Program-made: the position numbers and the translations under genes
Part shown: piece after piece, positions 42,678 to 51,295 of the stretch
How the letters are laid out: each line of letters begins with the position of its first letter
Numbering within the stretch: the first letter of the stretch is position 1
Assembly (NCBI RefSeq): GCF_026225065.1
Contig: NZ_JAMFSB010000367.1
Coordinates: 1-51,426 of the forward strand
Direction of reading: 5' to 3'
Source: Paraburkholderia sp.
GTDB taxonomy: Bacteria; Pseudomonadota; Gammaproteobacteria; Burkholderiales; Burkholderiaceae
DNA: 51,426 bases
The notes under the pieces: generated by a model
What the model saw: only the letters and a program-made list of their open reading frames with translations
Databases searched by the model: none
What the model was told of the DNA's origin: nothing

Positions 42678-43025
42678 ATGTGTGGAATCTACATCAACGC
42701 TGATCCGATTCTTTACGAGTCGCGCACGCGCTCGCTGCGTATTCACGGTGTCATCACGACGGTGCGGCTGGAAAACCTGTTCTGGGACGTGCTTCACGAG
42801 ATCGCCGGACGTGAAAACATGACCACCAGCCAGTTCGCCGTGAAACTGTACGACGAACTGATCGCGCTGCGCGGTGAGTTGCCGACCAATTTCGCGTCCT
42901 TTCTGCGAGTTTGCTGTTTGCGGTATCTGTCCATGCGTGGAGCGAACGGCGCGACTGCGCCGGGGCCCGCAGTAGACGCCGTGACGGCAAACGAGGCCAG
43001 GCCGCGGATTCTCAAGACCGTGTGA
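42678..43025 (+). CDS. Ribbon-helix-helix domain protein
   Basis: 115 aa. A beta strand followed by two helices is seen at about residues 18-70 (RSLRIHGVITTVRLENLFWD, then EIAGRENMTTSQFAVKLYDE), a known RHH-like family found next to oxidoreductases and sulfotransferases. The C-terminal about 30 residues are disordered. It lies 22 bp after the GMC gene, with the AGGAGG ribosome site in the gap, so it is the last gene of the operon. Regulation of the operon by DNA binding is possible but unproven. The stop lies 7 bp from the convergent amidohydrolase. Confidence 0.78.
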   Translation: MCGIYINADPILYESRTRSLRIHGVITTVRLENLFWDVLHEIAGRENMTTSQFAVKLYDELIALRGELPTNFASFLRVCCLRYLSMRGANGATAPGPAVDAVTANEARPRILKTV

Positions 43026-43032
43026 GGCTCGG

Positions 43033-43923
43033 CTAGCGAAAGCCGTATAGCCGGTGCGCGTTCTTCGTCAGAATCGCGGTACGGGTCTGCTCATCCGGTG
43101 CCCATACGGCGAGCGTATCGAGCAACTGCCCGACGGTCGGCATGTCGCCCCACAAGGCGACATGCGGCCAGTCGGAGCCCCACACGCAACGGTGCGGCGC
43201 CGCCGCGATCAGCGCACGCGCGTAATCGGCGGTGTCGGCGTAAGCAGGCGCCTGGGTACTCAGCCGGTATGCGCCGGAAAGCTTGACCCACGCGCCGTCG
43301 CGTACCAGTGCCAGCAGACGTTTGAAACCCTCGGACGCCACTCCGACTGCGCTCGGCATGTGGCCCATGTGATCGATCACGATTGGCGAGCGCAGCTTGT
43401 CGAGTTGCGGCGCCAGTTCAGGCAAGCTCCGCGCGTCCAGCAAGAACTGAATGTGCCAGCCCCAATCGCGCGCCAATGCGTCGTACTCGGCCAGTTGCGA
43501 GAAACCGATGCCGCCTCCGCCGAACAGCACGTTCAGGCGCAATCCAACCGCACCTGCGTCGGTCATGTCCTGGTACGCGGCGTCGCCCAGACCGAGCGAC
43601 GGCACCACCACGCCGCGCAACCTGTCCGGATTCGCCCGCAGCGTTTCCAGCAGCAGCGCGTTATTCTGCCCATGCACGCTCACCTGGACCAGCACGCCAT
43701 ACTGCGAGCCGGTGTCGTCGAGCATCTTCAGATAGGCCGCCGGGGGGGCTGGTGGCGGTGTGTACGAGCGATCGGGCATCCACGGATAACGCGGCGGCTC
43801 TCCGATCACGTGCGCGTGGGTATCCACGGCGCCGGGCGGCATGACGAAGGTGGACGGTCCCGATTGCACAGCAGCGGGTGGCGGACACAGTGGTGCATCA
43901 TGATTTTCCGTTGAACCGGTCAT
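43033..43923 (-). CDS. Amidohydrolase family protein (2-pyrone-4,6-dicarboxylate lactonase-like)
   Basis: 296 aa, cytoplasmic. The TIM-barrel metal site shows as GAVDTHAHVIG near residue 31, a central SPIVIDHMGHM and a final CVWGSDWPHVA, which is the catalytic Asp region. Members hydrolyse lactones or decarboxylate aromatic acids; the closest pattern is the lactonase and related Amidohydro_2 enzymes. AAGGATCC precedes the ATG. It follows an MFS aromatic-acid-type importer by 94 bp in one operon, which suggests breakdown of the imported compound. The substrate itself cannot be read. Confidence 0.83.
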   Translation of the reverse strand: MTGSTENHDAPLCPPPAAVQSGPSTFVMPPGAVDTHAHVIGEPPRYPWMPDRSYTPPPAPPAAYLKMLDDTGSQYGVLVQVSVHGQNNALLLETLRANPDRLRGVVVPSLGLGDAAYQDMTDAGAVGLRLNVLFGGGGIGFSQLAEYDALARDWGWHIQFLLDARSLPELAPQLDKLRSPIVIDHMGHMPSAVGVASEGFKRLLALVRDGAWVKLSGAYRLSTQAPAYADTADYARALIAAAPHRCVWGSDWPHVALWGDMPTVGQLLDTLAVWAPDEQTRTAILTKNAHRLYGFR

Positions 43924-44017
43924 TTAGGGATCCTTGCATGTTGGATTGCTCGGTCCGCGCGGCCATAACGCGCGCGGCTCCAAAACAGGCTTAAAGACGA
44001 AGCTTGCCCCGCATGGC

Positions 44018-45316
44018 TCACGTTCCGTGCGGCAGAGACTTCTCAGCGGTGGACTCCGGCTGCTGGGCGGGGATCAGATGATCGGCATCATCGAGCCGTC
44101 GTCCTCGCGTCTCAGGTAACGCTAACACCGTCATAAACACGGCCACGTTGGCGATGACGGCGAGAATGCAAATCGCGTTTCCCAGTCCGGTCTTCGCGCT
44201 CAGGATACCGACGAGAGCCGGAAACAAAGCGCCGATACCGCGGCCAAAATTGTATGCAAAGCCCTGACCGTTCGCGCGAAGCGCGGCGGGAAACAGTTCC
44301 GTGAGATGCGCGCCGACTCCGCCGAAGATTCCCGACGCGCAAAATCCAAGCGGGAATCCAAGGTAGAGCATTTGTGCATTGCTGAAGTTGACCTTCGTAT
44401 AGGCGATCGTGATGACCGCAGACAGGAACGCGAACAGCAACATATTGCCGCGCCGGCCAATCCGGTCCGAAATATAGCCACCGCTTGCGTAGCCGATAAA
44501 CGAACCGGTAATCAGCACAGCCAGGTAGCCGCCGGTGCCAATCACCGACAGGTGCCTGTCCATCCGTAGAAAAGTGGGAATCCAGGTGGCGATCGCATAG
44601 TACCCGCCTTGCAGGCCGGAACACATCAGCGACGAACATACCGTTGTGCGCAAGATGCCGGGTGCAAAGATCTGCAGAAACGAGGGGCGTCTCGCGCTCG
44701 AGCGCATGATCTGCTGCGCTTTTTTAAAGCTCTCAGGTTCCGCCACATGCCTGCGGATATAAAACACCAGTAATGCCGGAGCAAGCCCCACCCAGAACAT
44801 GCTGCGCCATGCCAGCGCTTCGGGGAGGACAGAGAACGCCACCGTGTAGAGAATGGCGGCAAGGCCCCAGCCGATGGCCCAGCCGCTTTGCACCACGCCG
44901 ACGGTTTTGCCACGATGCTCCGGTCGAACGATCTCGCCAATCAATACGGCGCCAACGGCCCACTCGCCGCCGAAGCCGAATCCCTGCAACGCACGCAGGA
45001 CAAACAGCTGCTCGACGTTCTGTGACCAGCCAATCAGGAAGGTGAACACCGAGAACCAGACGATGATCCACTGCAGCACCTTGACGCGGCCGAACCGGTC
45101 CGCAAGGATGCCGCCCACCCATCCTCCGACGGCGGAGCAAAGCAGACTGACCGTGCTTAGCAAGCCGATCTCGCCCTTGCCGACGCCCCACAATGTCATC
45201 AGCGAGGTAACGACAAAGGTGAACACCATGAAGTCAAAGGCGTCCAACACCCAGCCCGTGAAGGCGGAATGGAAGGTCGTGCGCTCCGCTTTGCTAAACG
45301 ACGCGTACCAGTTCAT
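44018..45316 (-). CDS. MFS metabolite:proton symporter (sialate/shikimate/aromatic acid type)
   Basis: 432 aa, 12 spans. The N-terminal FTGWVLDAFDFMVFTFVV and GGILADRFGRVKVLQ are typical of importers for aromatic or sugar acids, followed by LRALQGFGFGGEW. AAGGAGACAAGC precedes the ATG. It is the first gene of a two-gene operon with the amidohydrolase and is divergent from the SDR gene. The pair suggests uptake and hydrolysis of a lactone or an aromatic acid; this is inference from context. Confidence 0.9.
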   Translation of the reverse strand: MNWYASFSKAERTTFHSAFTGWVLDAFDFMVFTFVVTSLMTLWGVGKGEIGLLSTVSLLCSAVGGWVGGILADRFGRVKVLQWIIVWFSVFTFLIGWSQNVEQLFVLRALQGFGFGGEWAVGAVLIGEIVRPEHRGKTVGVVQSGWAIGWGLAAILYTVAFSVLPEALAWRSMFWVGLAPALLVFYIRRHVAEPESFKKAQQIMRSSARRPSFLQIFAPGILRTTVCSSLMCSGLQGGYYAIATWIPTFLRMDRHLSVIGTGGYLAVLITGSFIGYASGGYISDRIGRRGNMLLFAFLSAVITIAYTKVNFSNAQMLYLGFPLGFCASGIFGGVGAHLTELFPAALRANGQGFAYNFGRGIGALFPALVGILSAKTGLGNAICILAVIANVAVFMTVLALPETRGRRLDDADHLIPAQQPESTAEKSLPHGT

Positions 45317-45610
45317 CGCTTGTCTCCTTCATTGCAGCCCCGGTCTCGCGCCGCTGGCGGATGGGAAATTATTACAAGCTCACGACAGCGCGGAAAGAAT
45401 GTTTACGAAGATTCAGTAGATAAAAAAATTTGCGTCCCACCGGGTGAACGAACTGCGATGCCCCGCGAGAATGGCTGTGCCTTGCGCCAACCCGGACGGC
45501 CACGCAAAACAATCGATCATGCTAGGATCATTAGCTCCCCTGTTCGAACCGATCAAAATCGCGGACGTCGATGGTTTGGCACCACGATTCCAGCACCAGC
45601 GAGGTTTCCG
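45317..45610. other. Divergent promoter region of the MFS-amidohydrolase operon and the SDR gene
   Basis: About 290 bases with no gene. An AT-rich part (GTAGATAAAAAAATTTGCG near 45415-45435) is the best place for promoter opening. GATC-ATGCTAG-GATC (about 45527-45541) is a small inverted repeat. No factor is assigned. Confidence 0.3.
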
Positions 45611-46465
45611 ATGACTCATTCTGCTCTCACTCCCGGCGCAGTTGCCGTGATCACTGGCGGCGCGGCCGGCATCGGCCTTGCTGCGGCCAAACGCTTCGCA
45701 CAACTCGGCCTGCGTGTCTGCATCGCCGATCTCGGCGCGGAGCGCATCGCGCATGCAGTGGACGAAATCGCCGCGCTAAGCGCGAACGGCAAACAAGATG
45801 TCTTCGCGCTCGAAACCGACGTGAGCGTTGTCGCCGACGTGCAGCGCTTGCACGATGCAGTCGTCGAACGATTCGGCGGGGCGGACGTGCTGATGAACAA
45901 CGCGGGCATTCAGCCGGGCAGCAAGATGTTCGGTCCCGCCGAAAACTGGGAGCGCGTGCTTGGCGTCAACCTGTGGGGCGTGATCCACGGCACTCGGGTG
46001 TTCGTACCGGAGATGATCAAACGCGGCCGCCCAGGATTAGTGATCAACACCGGTTCGAAACAAGGTATCACCACGCCACCGGGCGATCCGGCCTACAACG
46101 TCGCAAAAGCAGGGCTGAAAGCATTCACTGAGGCACTGCAGCACGAACTGCGCAATACCGAGGGTTGCCAGCTCAGCGCTCACCTGCTGATTCCCGGCTT
46201 TGTGTTCACGGAACTGACACGTCATGGCCGCGACGAGAAGCCGGCCGCCGCGTGGACGCCGGAGCAAACCGTCGAGTTCATGCTGGAGCGTCTGGAAGCC
46301 GGCGACTTCTACATCCTCTGCCCGGACAACGACGTGCCGCGAGCGCTCGACGAGCGGCGCATTCTTTGGGCGGCCGGCGATATCGTCGAGAACCGCCCTG
46401 CGTTGTCGCGTTGGCATCCTGACCATGCGGCGGCATTCGAGGCATTTATCAAGCAGCCTCGCTGA
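45611..46465 (+). CDS. Short-chain dehydrogenase/reductase
   Basis: 284 aa from the ATG at 45611 with GAGG upstream; the longer frame before it is not coding. The NAD(P) site is AVITGGAAGIGLAAAK, followed by VLMNNAGIQPG. The catalytic Tyr and Lys are in YNVAKAGLKAF and the Ser is in VINTGSKQG, where it is displaced to a Ser-Lys pair. A C-terminal helix follows (RALSRWHPDHAAAFEAF). It oxidises or reduces an alcohol or keto group. Its divergent neighbours suggest that it acts in the same pathway as the amidohydrolase. Confidence 0.88.
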   Translation: MTHSALTPGAVAVITGGAAGIGLAAAKRFAQLGLRVCIADLGAERIAHAVDEIAALSANGKQDVFALETDVSVVADVQRLHDAVVERFGGADVLMNNAGIQPGSKMFGPAENWERVLGVNLWGVIHGTRVFVPEMIKRGRPGLVINTGSKQGITTPPGDPAYNVAKAGLKAFTEALQHELRNTEGCQLSAHLLIPGFVFTELTRHGRDEKPAAAWTPEQTVEFMLERLEAGDFYILCPDNDVPRALDERRILWAAGDIVENRPALSRWHPDHAAAFEAFIKQPR

Positions 46466-46476
46466 GAGAACTATAA

Positions 46477-46500
46477 CCAACCGGCTCGCTGCCAGGTTGG
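46477..46500. terminator. Short hairpin after the SDR gene
   Basis: CCAACC (46477-46482) and GGTTGG (46495-46500) form a 6-bp stem with a 12-base loop between two convergent genes. No T-run is present. Confidence 0.3.
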
Positions 46501-46519
46501 CTGAGTGGCCGGGGTGCGA

Positions 46520-46744
46520 TCAGGCCGTCGTGTTGATGTTGCTGCCCAGGATGCTGTTCAAGGCGGTCGACGTCGACGATCCACTACTCGTGGACGACGT
46601 GCTCAACCCTGCGTCCGTCGCGACCTTGTGGCCATGGTGACCGCCGCCATGTGTGCGCTTCGGTTCAGATGTCTGCTGCGCAGCCGGCTTGCTGCTGACG
46701 CTTTGGGCAGAACTGCCAGCGGAGGCAATGCTGGAAATGGACAT
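46520..46744 (-). CDS. Small Ser/His-rich protein, unknown function
   Basis: 74 aa from the ATG at 46744, preceded by GGGGAA; a longer reading to 46816 is weaker. The first 25 residues are Ser/Ala-rich (SISSIASAGSSAQSVSS), then TSEPKRTHGGGHHGHK contains four His in a metal-binding-like cluster, and the tail repeats Ser and Thr. No signal peptide and no family is recognised. It may bind a metal or be an intrinsically disordered secreted substrate. Similar short Ser-rich, KVATDAGL-bearing peptides are known to me as conserved in Burkholderia only in outline. Confidence 0.6.
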   Translation of the reverse strand: MSISSIASAGSSAQSVSSKPAAQQTSEPKRTHGGGHHGHKVATDAGLSTSSTSSGSSTSTALNSILGSNINTTA

Positions 46745-47036
46745 GATGTTCCCCGTATATAGGTCGATGTTCTGATGTGCGGCCGCACAGGAAAGAGACT
46801 CGTGCGCGCGCGCCATTTGACAACATCGCCAGCATGCGACGTTTACTGCGTCGTTTCAATGACGAAACACCTACATCGGGCAGCATCCCATTACCAGAAG
46901 TTACGGCGTATGGATTTCGTCATTGTCCGGTAATCCCGGATTCTCTATCGCCGCCGGCCTCACTTATCACGCGTGACGTCATCGCAGACAATTTGGGTAA
47001 GGGAATTTCAGCCGAATTCCATTACCGGGAAACGCC

Positions 47037-47942
47037 ATGAATACGTCCGCTTCACTGAGCTTGCCTGGCACGCCGAATTCGATTCCGGCGGCTGCCGCGG
47101 TAGCTTTCACAATCCTGTCGTGGGCCGCCGCGTTTCCCTTCATCCGGCTCGGTCTGCAAGGTCTCTCGCCGATGCAGCTCGCCTCCGCACGCTTCGCGAC
47201 AGCAGCGGTGCTGGTCGTGGGGTGGCTGATTTATCGGCGACCGAAAAGACCGTCGTTACGCGATTCGCTGCTCTTCGTACTGTCCGGCTTCCTCGGCATC
47301 GCGAGCTATAACGCGCTTCTGAACACGGCCGAACTGACCGTTGCGCCCGGCGCAGCGGCCTTCATCATGAGCACCTCGCCCATCTTTACCGCCATTCTGG
47401 CAACGGTTTTCCTGCGCGAAAAGCTCAATCGATGGGGTTGGATCGGCTCGCTGTTCAGCTTTGCAGGCATCGGCCTGATTGCATGCGGCCAACCCGGCGG
47501 CCTCGAGCCCGGCAGCGGCGCAACCCTGATCCTGCTCGCTGCTTTGGCATCCTCAGCCTATTTCGTGTTACAGCGCCGCCTGATCCCGGTCTACGGTCCG
47601 CTCGCGAGCACCGCCTACATGCTGCTCGCCGGGGCATTGCTGCTATCGCCGTGGTTGCCGGGCGCCATGAGCGCGCTTGCTGCACCTTCCGCATCGGCAG
47701 GAACCCTAGGGGCCGTCCTCATGCTCGGCGTATTTCCGGCCGCGCTCGGTTACGCGACGTGGACCATCGCCCTCGGCCACTTCGGCGCGGCCCGGGCGTC
47801 CAATTTCCTGTATCTGGTACCTGCGATCGCGATCGCACTATCGATCTTTTTGACGGGGGAGCACCCCGCGCTGACGACGATCGCTGGTGGACTGATGGCG
47901 ATTGCCGGTGTCGCCTTCGTCGCATGGCGCGGACGGGCCTGA
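47037..47942 (+). CDS. EamA/DMT family transporter
   Basis: 301 aa with ten predicted spans in two EamA repeats. The first begins FTILSWAAAFPFIRLGLQG and the second LASSAYFVLQRRLIPVYG. These proteins export or exchange amino acids, nucleosides and related metabolites across the inner membrane, for example RhaT and RarD-like members. The substrate is unknown. The ATG at 47037 has a weak CGGGAA. The stop is 8 bp from the convergent hydrolase. Confidence 0.9.
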   Translation: MNTSASLSLPGTPNSIPAAAAVAFTILSWAAAFPFIRLGLQGLSPMQLASARFATAAVLVVGWLIYRRPKRPSLRDSLLFVLSGFLGIASYNALLNTAELTVAPGAAAFIMSTSPIFTAILATVFLREKLNRWGWIGSLFSFAGIGLIACGQPGGLEPGSGATLILLAALASSAYFVLQRRLIPVYGPLASTAYMLLAGALLLSPWLPGAMSALAAPSASAGTLGAVLMLGVFPAALGYATWTIALGHFGAARASNFLYLVPAIAIALSIFLTGEHPALTTIAGGLMAIAGVAFVAWRGRA

Positions 47943-47950
47943 CGACAGTC

Positions 47951-48733
47951 TCACTTCTGCTGACCGGTCGCTTCGAGGATCAGGTTCGCGACCTCAGTCG
48001 GATGTGACAGCAGCGACACGTGGCTCGAATCGAGTTCGATCGTATGCGCGTGCATCCGGTTCGCCATGAAGCGCTCCAGATCGGGGTTGATCGTCCGGTC
48101 TTCAGTCGACACCGCATACCAGGTGGGTTTGTCGTGCCACGCGGCGACGCTCGTCTTCGCCATCGTGATCGCCTTGCCAATTGGTTGCTGAACCGCGTAG
48201 TACGTTTCTGCTTCAACGGTGGGCAGATCGCCCGCAAAGTCATGTACGAATGCCTGCTCAGACAGCTTGCCGTAGCCATCCGCCGACCACTGCAGCCCCG
48301 CCGACGCAGGTGCGGCCGGGAATTTCTTCGTCAGCGCCGGATAGTCCTCGCCGGCGTCCGGCGCACGCGCCGCGATGTACACGAGGCCGGCCACCTTCGG
48401 ATCGTCGCCAGCCTGGCTGATCACCATGCCGCCGTACGAGTGCGCGACCAGCAAGGTCGGACCGTCCTGTTGCGCAAGCGCTCGCTTGACCGCGTCGACA
48501 TCCGCGTCGAGCGAGGTGGTCGGATTCTGCACCGCGGTCACGTGCAGACCCTTCGCCTGCAGCAGCGGAATCACTTTCTGCCAGCTCGATCCGTCTGCGA
48601 ACAGCCCGTGAACCAGCACGACATTCCTGATCGGTGCGGACGGGGCCGCAGCGCTGTCCTGCGCGAATGACGTCGTGGCGCTCACCAGCGTGGCGCAGGT
48701 CAAACCCGCGAGAACAAACGAACTCAACTTCAT
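47951..48733 (-). CDS. Secreted alpha/beta hydrolase
   Basis: 260 aa from the ATG at 48733 with GGGAGAAG upstream. A signal peptide (MKLSSFVLAGLTCATLVSA, cut near TSFAQ) leads to a periplasmic hydrolase. The oxyanion loop is VLVHGLFADGSSW, the nucleophile Ser is in AHSYGG, the acid is probably Asp in STEDRTI, and the base His in SSHVSLLSHP. It resembles plant-type esterases and MenH-like enzymes that act on small esters. The substrate is unknown. It is divergent from a LysR gene 309 bp away. Confidence 0.9.
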   Translation of the reverse strand: MKLSSFVLAGLTCATLVSATTSFAQDSAAAPSAPIRNVVLVHGLFADGSSWQKVIPLLQAKGLHVTAVQNPTTSLDADVDAVKRALAQQDGPTLLVAHSYGGMVISQAGDDPKVAGLVYIAARAPDAGEDYPALTKKFPAAPASAGLQWSADGYGKLSEQAFVHDFAGDLPTVEAETYYAVQQPIGKAITMAKTSVAAWHDKPTWYAVSTEDRTINPDLERFMANRMHAHTIELDSSHVSLLSHPTEVANLILEATGQQK

Positions 48734-49042
48734 GAAACTTCTCCCAAGCATGTGTAGGACGAGATTCGCTGATTTCGTTCACCTCATTGTGGTGAGTCGA
48801 TAGACGAACCATACCCAGGCGATCATCATTCGGTCGATTCTTGCGGGGCGCCAAACGGACGCTGCACTCTGGTGTACTTAGGAGCAAACACAGCGCTGGC
48901 GCAAACATTCCGCTCAGCGCAAAAATTTTTACCGGCAGCGGCGCTGACTGTTGTGCCAGTTGCCATGCGAAAATGTCAGCCACTCGCCTCTTTCCAGCTG
49001 ACAAGCTAATGACACGAAAATATTCACAAAAGGATTAATACT
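48734..49042. other. Divergent region between hydrolase and LysR gene
   Basis: About 300 bases without a gene. It contains GCAAAAATTTTTACC (about 48917-48932), an AT-rich symmetrical patch that could be an operator, and AAAAGGATTAATACT, the ribosome site of the LysR gene. No defined promoter is claimed. Confidence 0.35.
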
Positions 49043-49921
49043 GTGAAACTCGAGTTGCGCCACATTCGCTGCTTCATCGCAGTCGCGAGGCACCTCCATT
49101 TCGCTCGCGCAGCCGAAGAGCTCGGCATCGCGCCTCCGTCCCTTACCAAGCAGATTCAGGAGACGGAGCGGCTGCTCCAGGTCCGTCTGTTCCATCGGAC
49201 CAAGCGCTCTGTTGCGTTGACAGCGGCAGGGGAAGCGTATTTGCCCGAAGCGACAGCTGCCCTCGCCTCGCTTCAGCGCGGTCAGGAACTCGCAGAGCTG
49301 GCGGAACGAGGCGAACTGGGCCGCATCCAGATCGGCTTCATAGCCTCGGCGGCCTTTGCGGGGATCATGCAGAAGACCATACGAGGCTTCCGCAAGCACC
49401 GCCCTAAGGTAGATGTCGTGCTCATCGAAGCACCGATGACCCAGATTCCGGGGATGCTTGCCGACGGCCGACTGGACGTTGCCTACATACGGCCGCCGTT
49501 GGACTTTCCGGAGGAAATACGGGCCGTCAGCGTCTATCAGGACGAGTTCGTGCTAGCCCTTCCGGACGACTCGCCGCTTGCAGATCATGCGGTCATCAAT
49601 CCGTCGCAACTGCGTGATGCGTGCTTCGCGCTCCCAGAGCAGGAGTTCGGCACATTTGAGGTAGGCAGGCGTGGACGCTTCCAGCCAAAACTGGGGCCGA
49701 GACCCGGCCCGCTGGCTGCGGTACTCGCGTGCGTTTCGCTTGGCAGCTTTGTGGCCGTCGTACCCCGGACATTGTGCGACTGCCTGCGCTTACCGGGCGT
49801 GGTCTATCGACCGCTTGGCGGCAAACCTGTTGTCTCGGAGATAGCCCTTACGTTTCGACGACATGAGCGTGCCTATGCCGTCCGGGAATTTATTAAGTAC
49901 GCCGGAGCAAATGTGCGTTAG
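49043..49921 (+). CDS. LysR family transcriptional regulator (CatR/BenM-like)
   Basis: 292 aa from the GTG at 49043, preceded by AAAGGA. The start MKLELRHIRCFIAVARHLHFARAAEELG is typical of the CatR, BenM and CbnR subgroup, continuing PPSLTKQIQETERLLQVRLF. The effector domain starts near residue 90 (LGRIQIGFIASAAF). The subgroup senses muconate and other aromatic breakdown products. No catabolic operon is adjacent; divergent to it is the secreted hydrolase and convergent to it is the YbfB-type MFS gene. The target is therefore not certain, though the hydrolase is the natural guess. Confidence 0.92.
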   Translation: MKLELRHIRCFIAVARHLHFARAAEELGIAPPSLTKQIQETERLLQVRLFHRTKRSVALTAAGEAYLPEATAALASLQRGQELAELAERGELGRIQIGFIASAAFAGIMQKTIRGFRKHRPKVDVVLIEAPMTQIPGMLADGRLDVAYIRPPLDFPEEIRAVSVYQDEFVLALPDDSPLADHAVINPSQLRDACFALPEQEFGTFEVGRRGRFQPKLGPRPGPLAAVLACVSLGSFVAVVPRTLCDCLRLPGVVYRPLGGKPVVSEIALTFRRHERAYAVREFIKYAGANVR

Positions 49922-49930
49922 GTTGCGCTC

Positions 49931-51169
49931 TTATCGCTGCTCCGCCGGTTCGGGTTGAAGCATCGCAACGAAAGTGGCAACCGCAAGGATGCCTACCGAA
50001 AGCCAGAGCCCGGCCCGCAGGCCACTGGCCCCATCCGAGAGCGCGCCACTCAACAGCGGACCGATGCACTGACCCAGCCCGAAAGCGATCGTCAGCGCGG
50101 CAATCGCGGCTGTCCAGGCATGCGGCTTGGCCGCGCGGCGTGCGAACGATGTCACAGCGGCGAGAACGGCGAGAAACGAGCCGCCAAAGAGTATTGCCGA
50201 AAGATACGCACCGGCGGCTCCGCGCCATATCAGCGGCACCGCGGCCCCAATCATCACGCCTGCGAGCGTGGCCGCCGTTCCCCAACCGCCTTTCAGCCGG
50301 CCGAGGACCGGCCCCCACGCGAACGCGGCAAGCACGGACGCCAGACCGAGTATCGACCAGAAGCGGGTGATGTCCGCACTCGTGAATCCTTCTTCACTGC
50401 GCAGAAAGGCGATGATGAAAGTCGCATACGCGATGTAACCCGCGCCGAACAGGCCGTAGGCCAGCAGCTTGCGCGCCATGAAACGCGGCGACCAGCCCCC
50501 GCGTGCCGCACCCGCCGGCGCGTAGGAAGGTTCGGGAGCGTGCCGCACCACGAGCGAGCCGAATAGGGTGGCCACAAGCGCAAGCGCGCCCAATACGAGC
50601 CAGCCACCGCGCCAGCCTAGCGCCCCAAGCAAAGGCGGCACCGCGAGCGCGGACGCCATCACGCCGACACCTGCGCCGGAAAAATAAAGCCCCAACAGTG
50701 TCGGCGCGCGGCTTTTCGAGCCACCCACTGCCGCTGCGGAAGTCAAGGCCGCCCCAGACACGAAGGCAAGCGCGCCGGTGAAGCCTGCCGCCAGACGCAA
50801 TGCCAGCAGCACTGCAAAGTGGGCGGTCAAACCCGCTGCGCCGACAGCGAGCGAGGTCAGCAACAGGCTGACGACGAAAACGACCTTGTCGCCTGCACGC
50901 TTTCCCAAGGGCGCCGCCACCAGCGCACCCACCAGGTAGCCCGCTGCATTGGCGGTGTTCATCGAACCTGCGTCCGCGAAGCTCCAACCAAGATCGGCGC
51001 GCATCGCGGGCAATAGCAGCGCATAGGCAAAGCGAGCCAGACCGAGCGCCACCGCCGGCCCCATCGCCAGGCCAACCACGACCCACAACGGCGTCAGGCC
51101 TGCAACGGGCACTCCAGTTGCCCCGCGCTGTGCCGGGTCGGCGGCATCACTGGCTGCGATGTTAGTCAT
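49931..51169 (-). CDS. YbfB/YjiJ family MFS transporter
   Basis: 412 aa, 12 spans. LGLARFAYALLLPAMRADLGW, followed by NTANAAGYLVGALVAAPLG, is the mark of the YbfB/YjiJ group. These are often exporters of small organic acids or drugs; the real substrate is unknown. The start ATG at 51169 overlaps by 8 bases the stop of a 28-codon ORF upstream, so translation may be coupled to it. Its stop lies 9 bp from the convergent LysR gene. A regulator probably starts at the right edge and points away. Confidence 0.9.
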   Translation of the reverse strand: MTNIAASDAADPAQRGATGVPVAGLTPLWVVVGLAMGPAVALGLARFAYALLLPAMRADLGWSFADAGSMNTANAAGYLVGALVAAPLGKRAGDKVVFVVSLLLTSLAVGAAGLTAHFAVLLALRLAAGFTGALAFVSGAALTSAAAVGGSKSRAPTLLGLYFSGAGVGVMASALAVPPLLGALGWRGGWLVLGALALVATLFGSLVVRHAPEPSYAPAGAARGGWSPRFMARKLLAYGLFGAGYIAYATFIIAFLRSEEGFTSADITRFWSILGLASVLAAFAWGPVLGRLKGGWGTAATLAGVMIGAAVPLIWRGAAGAYLSAILFGGSFLAVLAAVTSFARRAAKPHAWTAAIAALTIAFGLGQCIGPLLSGALSDGASGLRAGLWLSVGILAVATFVAMLQPEPAEQR

Positions 51170-51248
51170 CTTCGCGATCCCATTTGACGTTCAGCATTCG
51201 GTCATCCGAATCTTTCCCTTTCTTCAATTCGACGCGTGCGAGCGGCAT
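51162..51248 (-). CDS. Truncated tautomerase-like leader ORF
   Basis: 28 codons from an ATG at 51248 to TAA at 51162-51164, preceded by GGGAGA eight bases upstream. The first 13 residues, MPLARVELKKGKD, look like the N-terminus of 4-oxalocrotonate tautomerase-like proteins, including the catalytic Pro2 and a strand followed by GK. After that the sequence (SDDRMLNVKWDREDD) no longer fits and ends. I read it as the leftover start of a tautomerase whose body was deleted, now overlapping the MFS start by 8 bases. It could still be translated as a coupling leader. Too short for certainty. Confidence 0.4.
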   Translation of the reverse strand: MPLARVELKKGKDSDDRMLNVKWDREDD

Positions 51249-51295
51249 ATCAGCTCTCCCGACCAGTGGCAGCGAAGTTCCAATACGACAGGCGA

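Noticed and set aside
43054..43914. 286-codon plus frame opposite the amidohydrolase
   Set aside because: Shadow of the metal-site motifs on the other strand.
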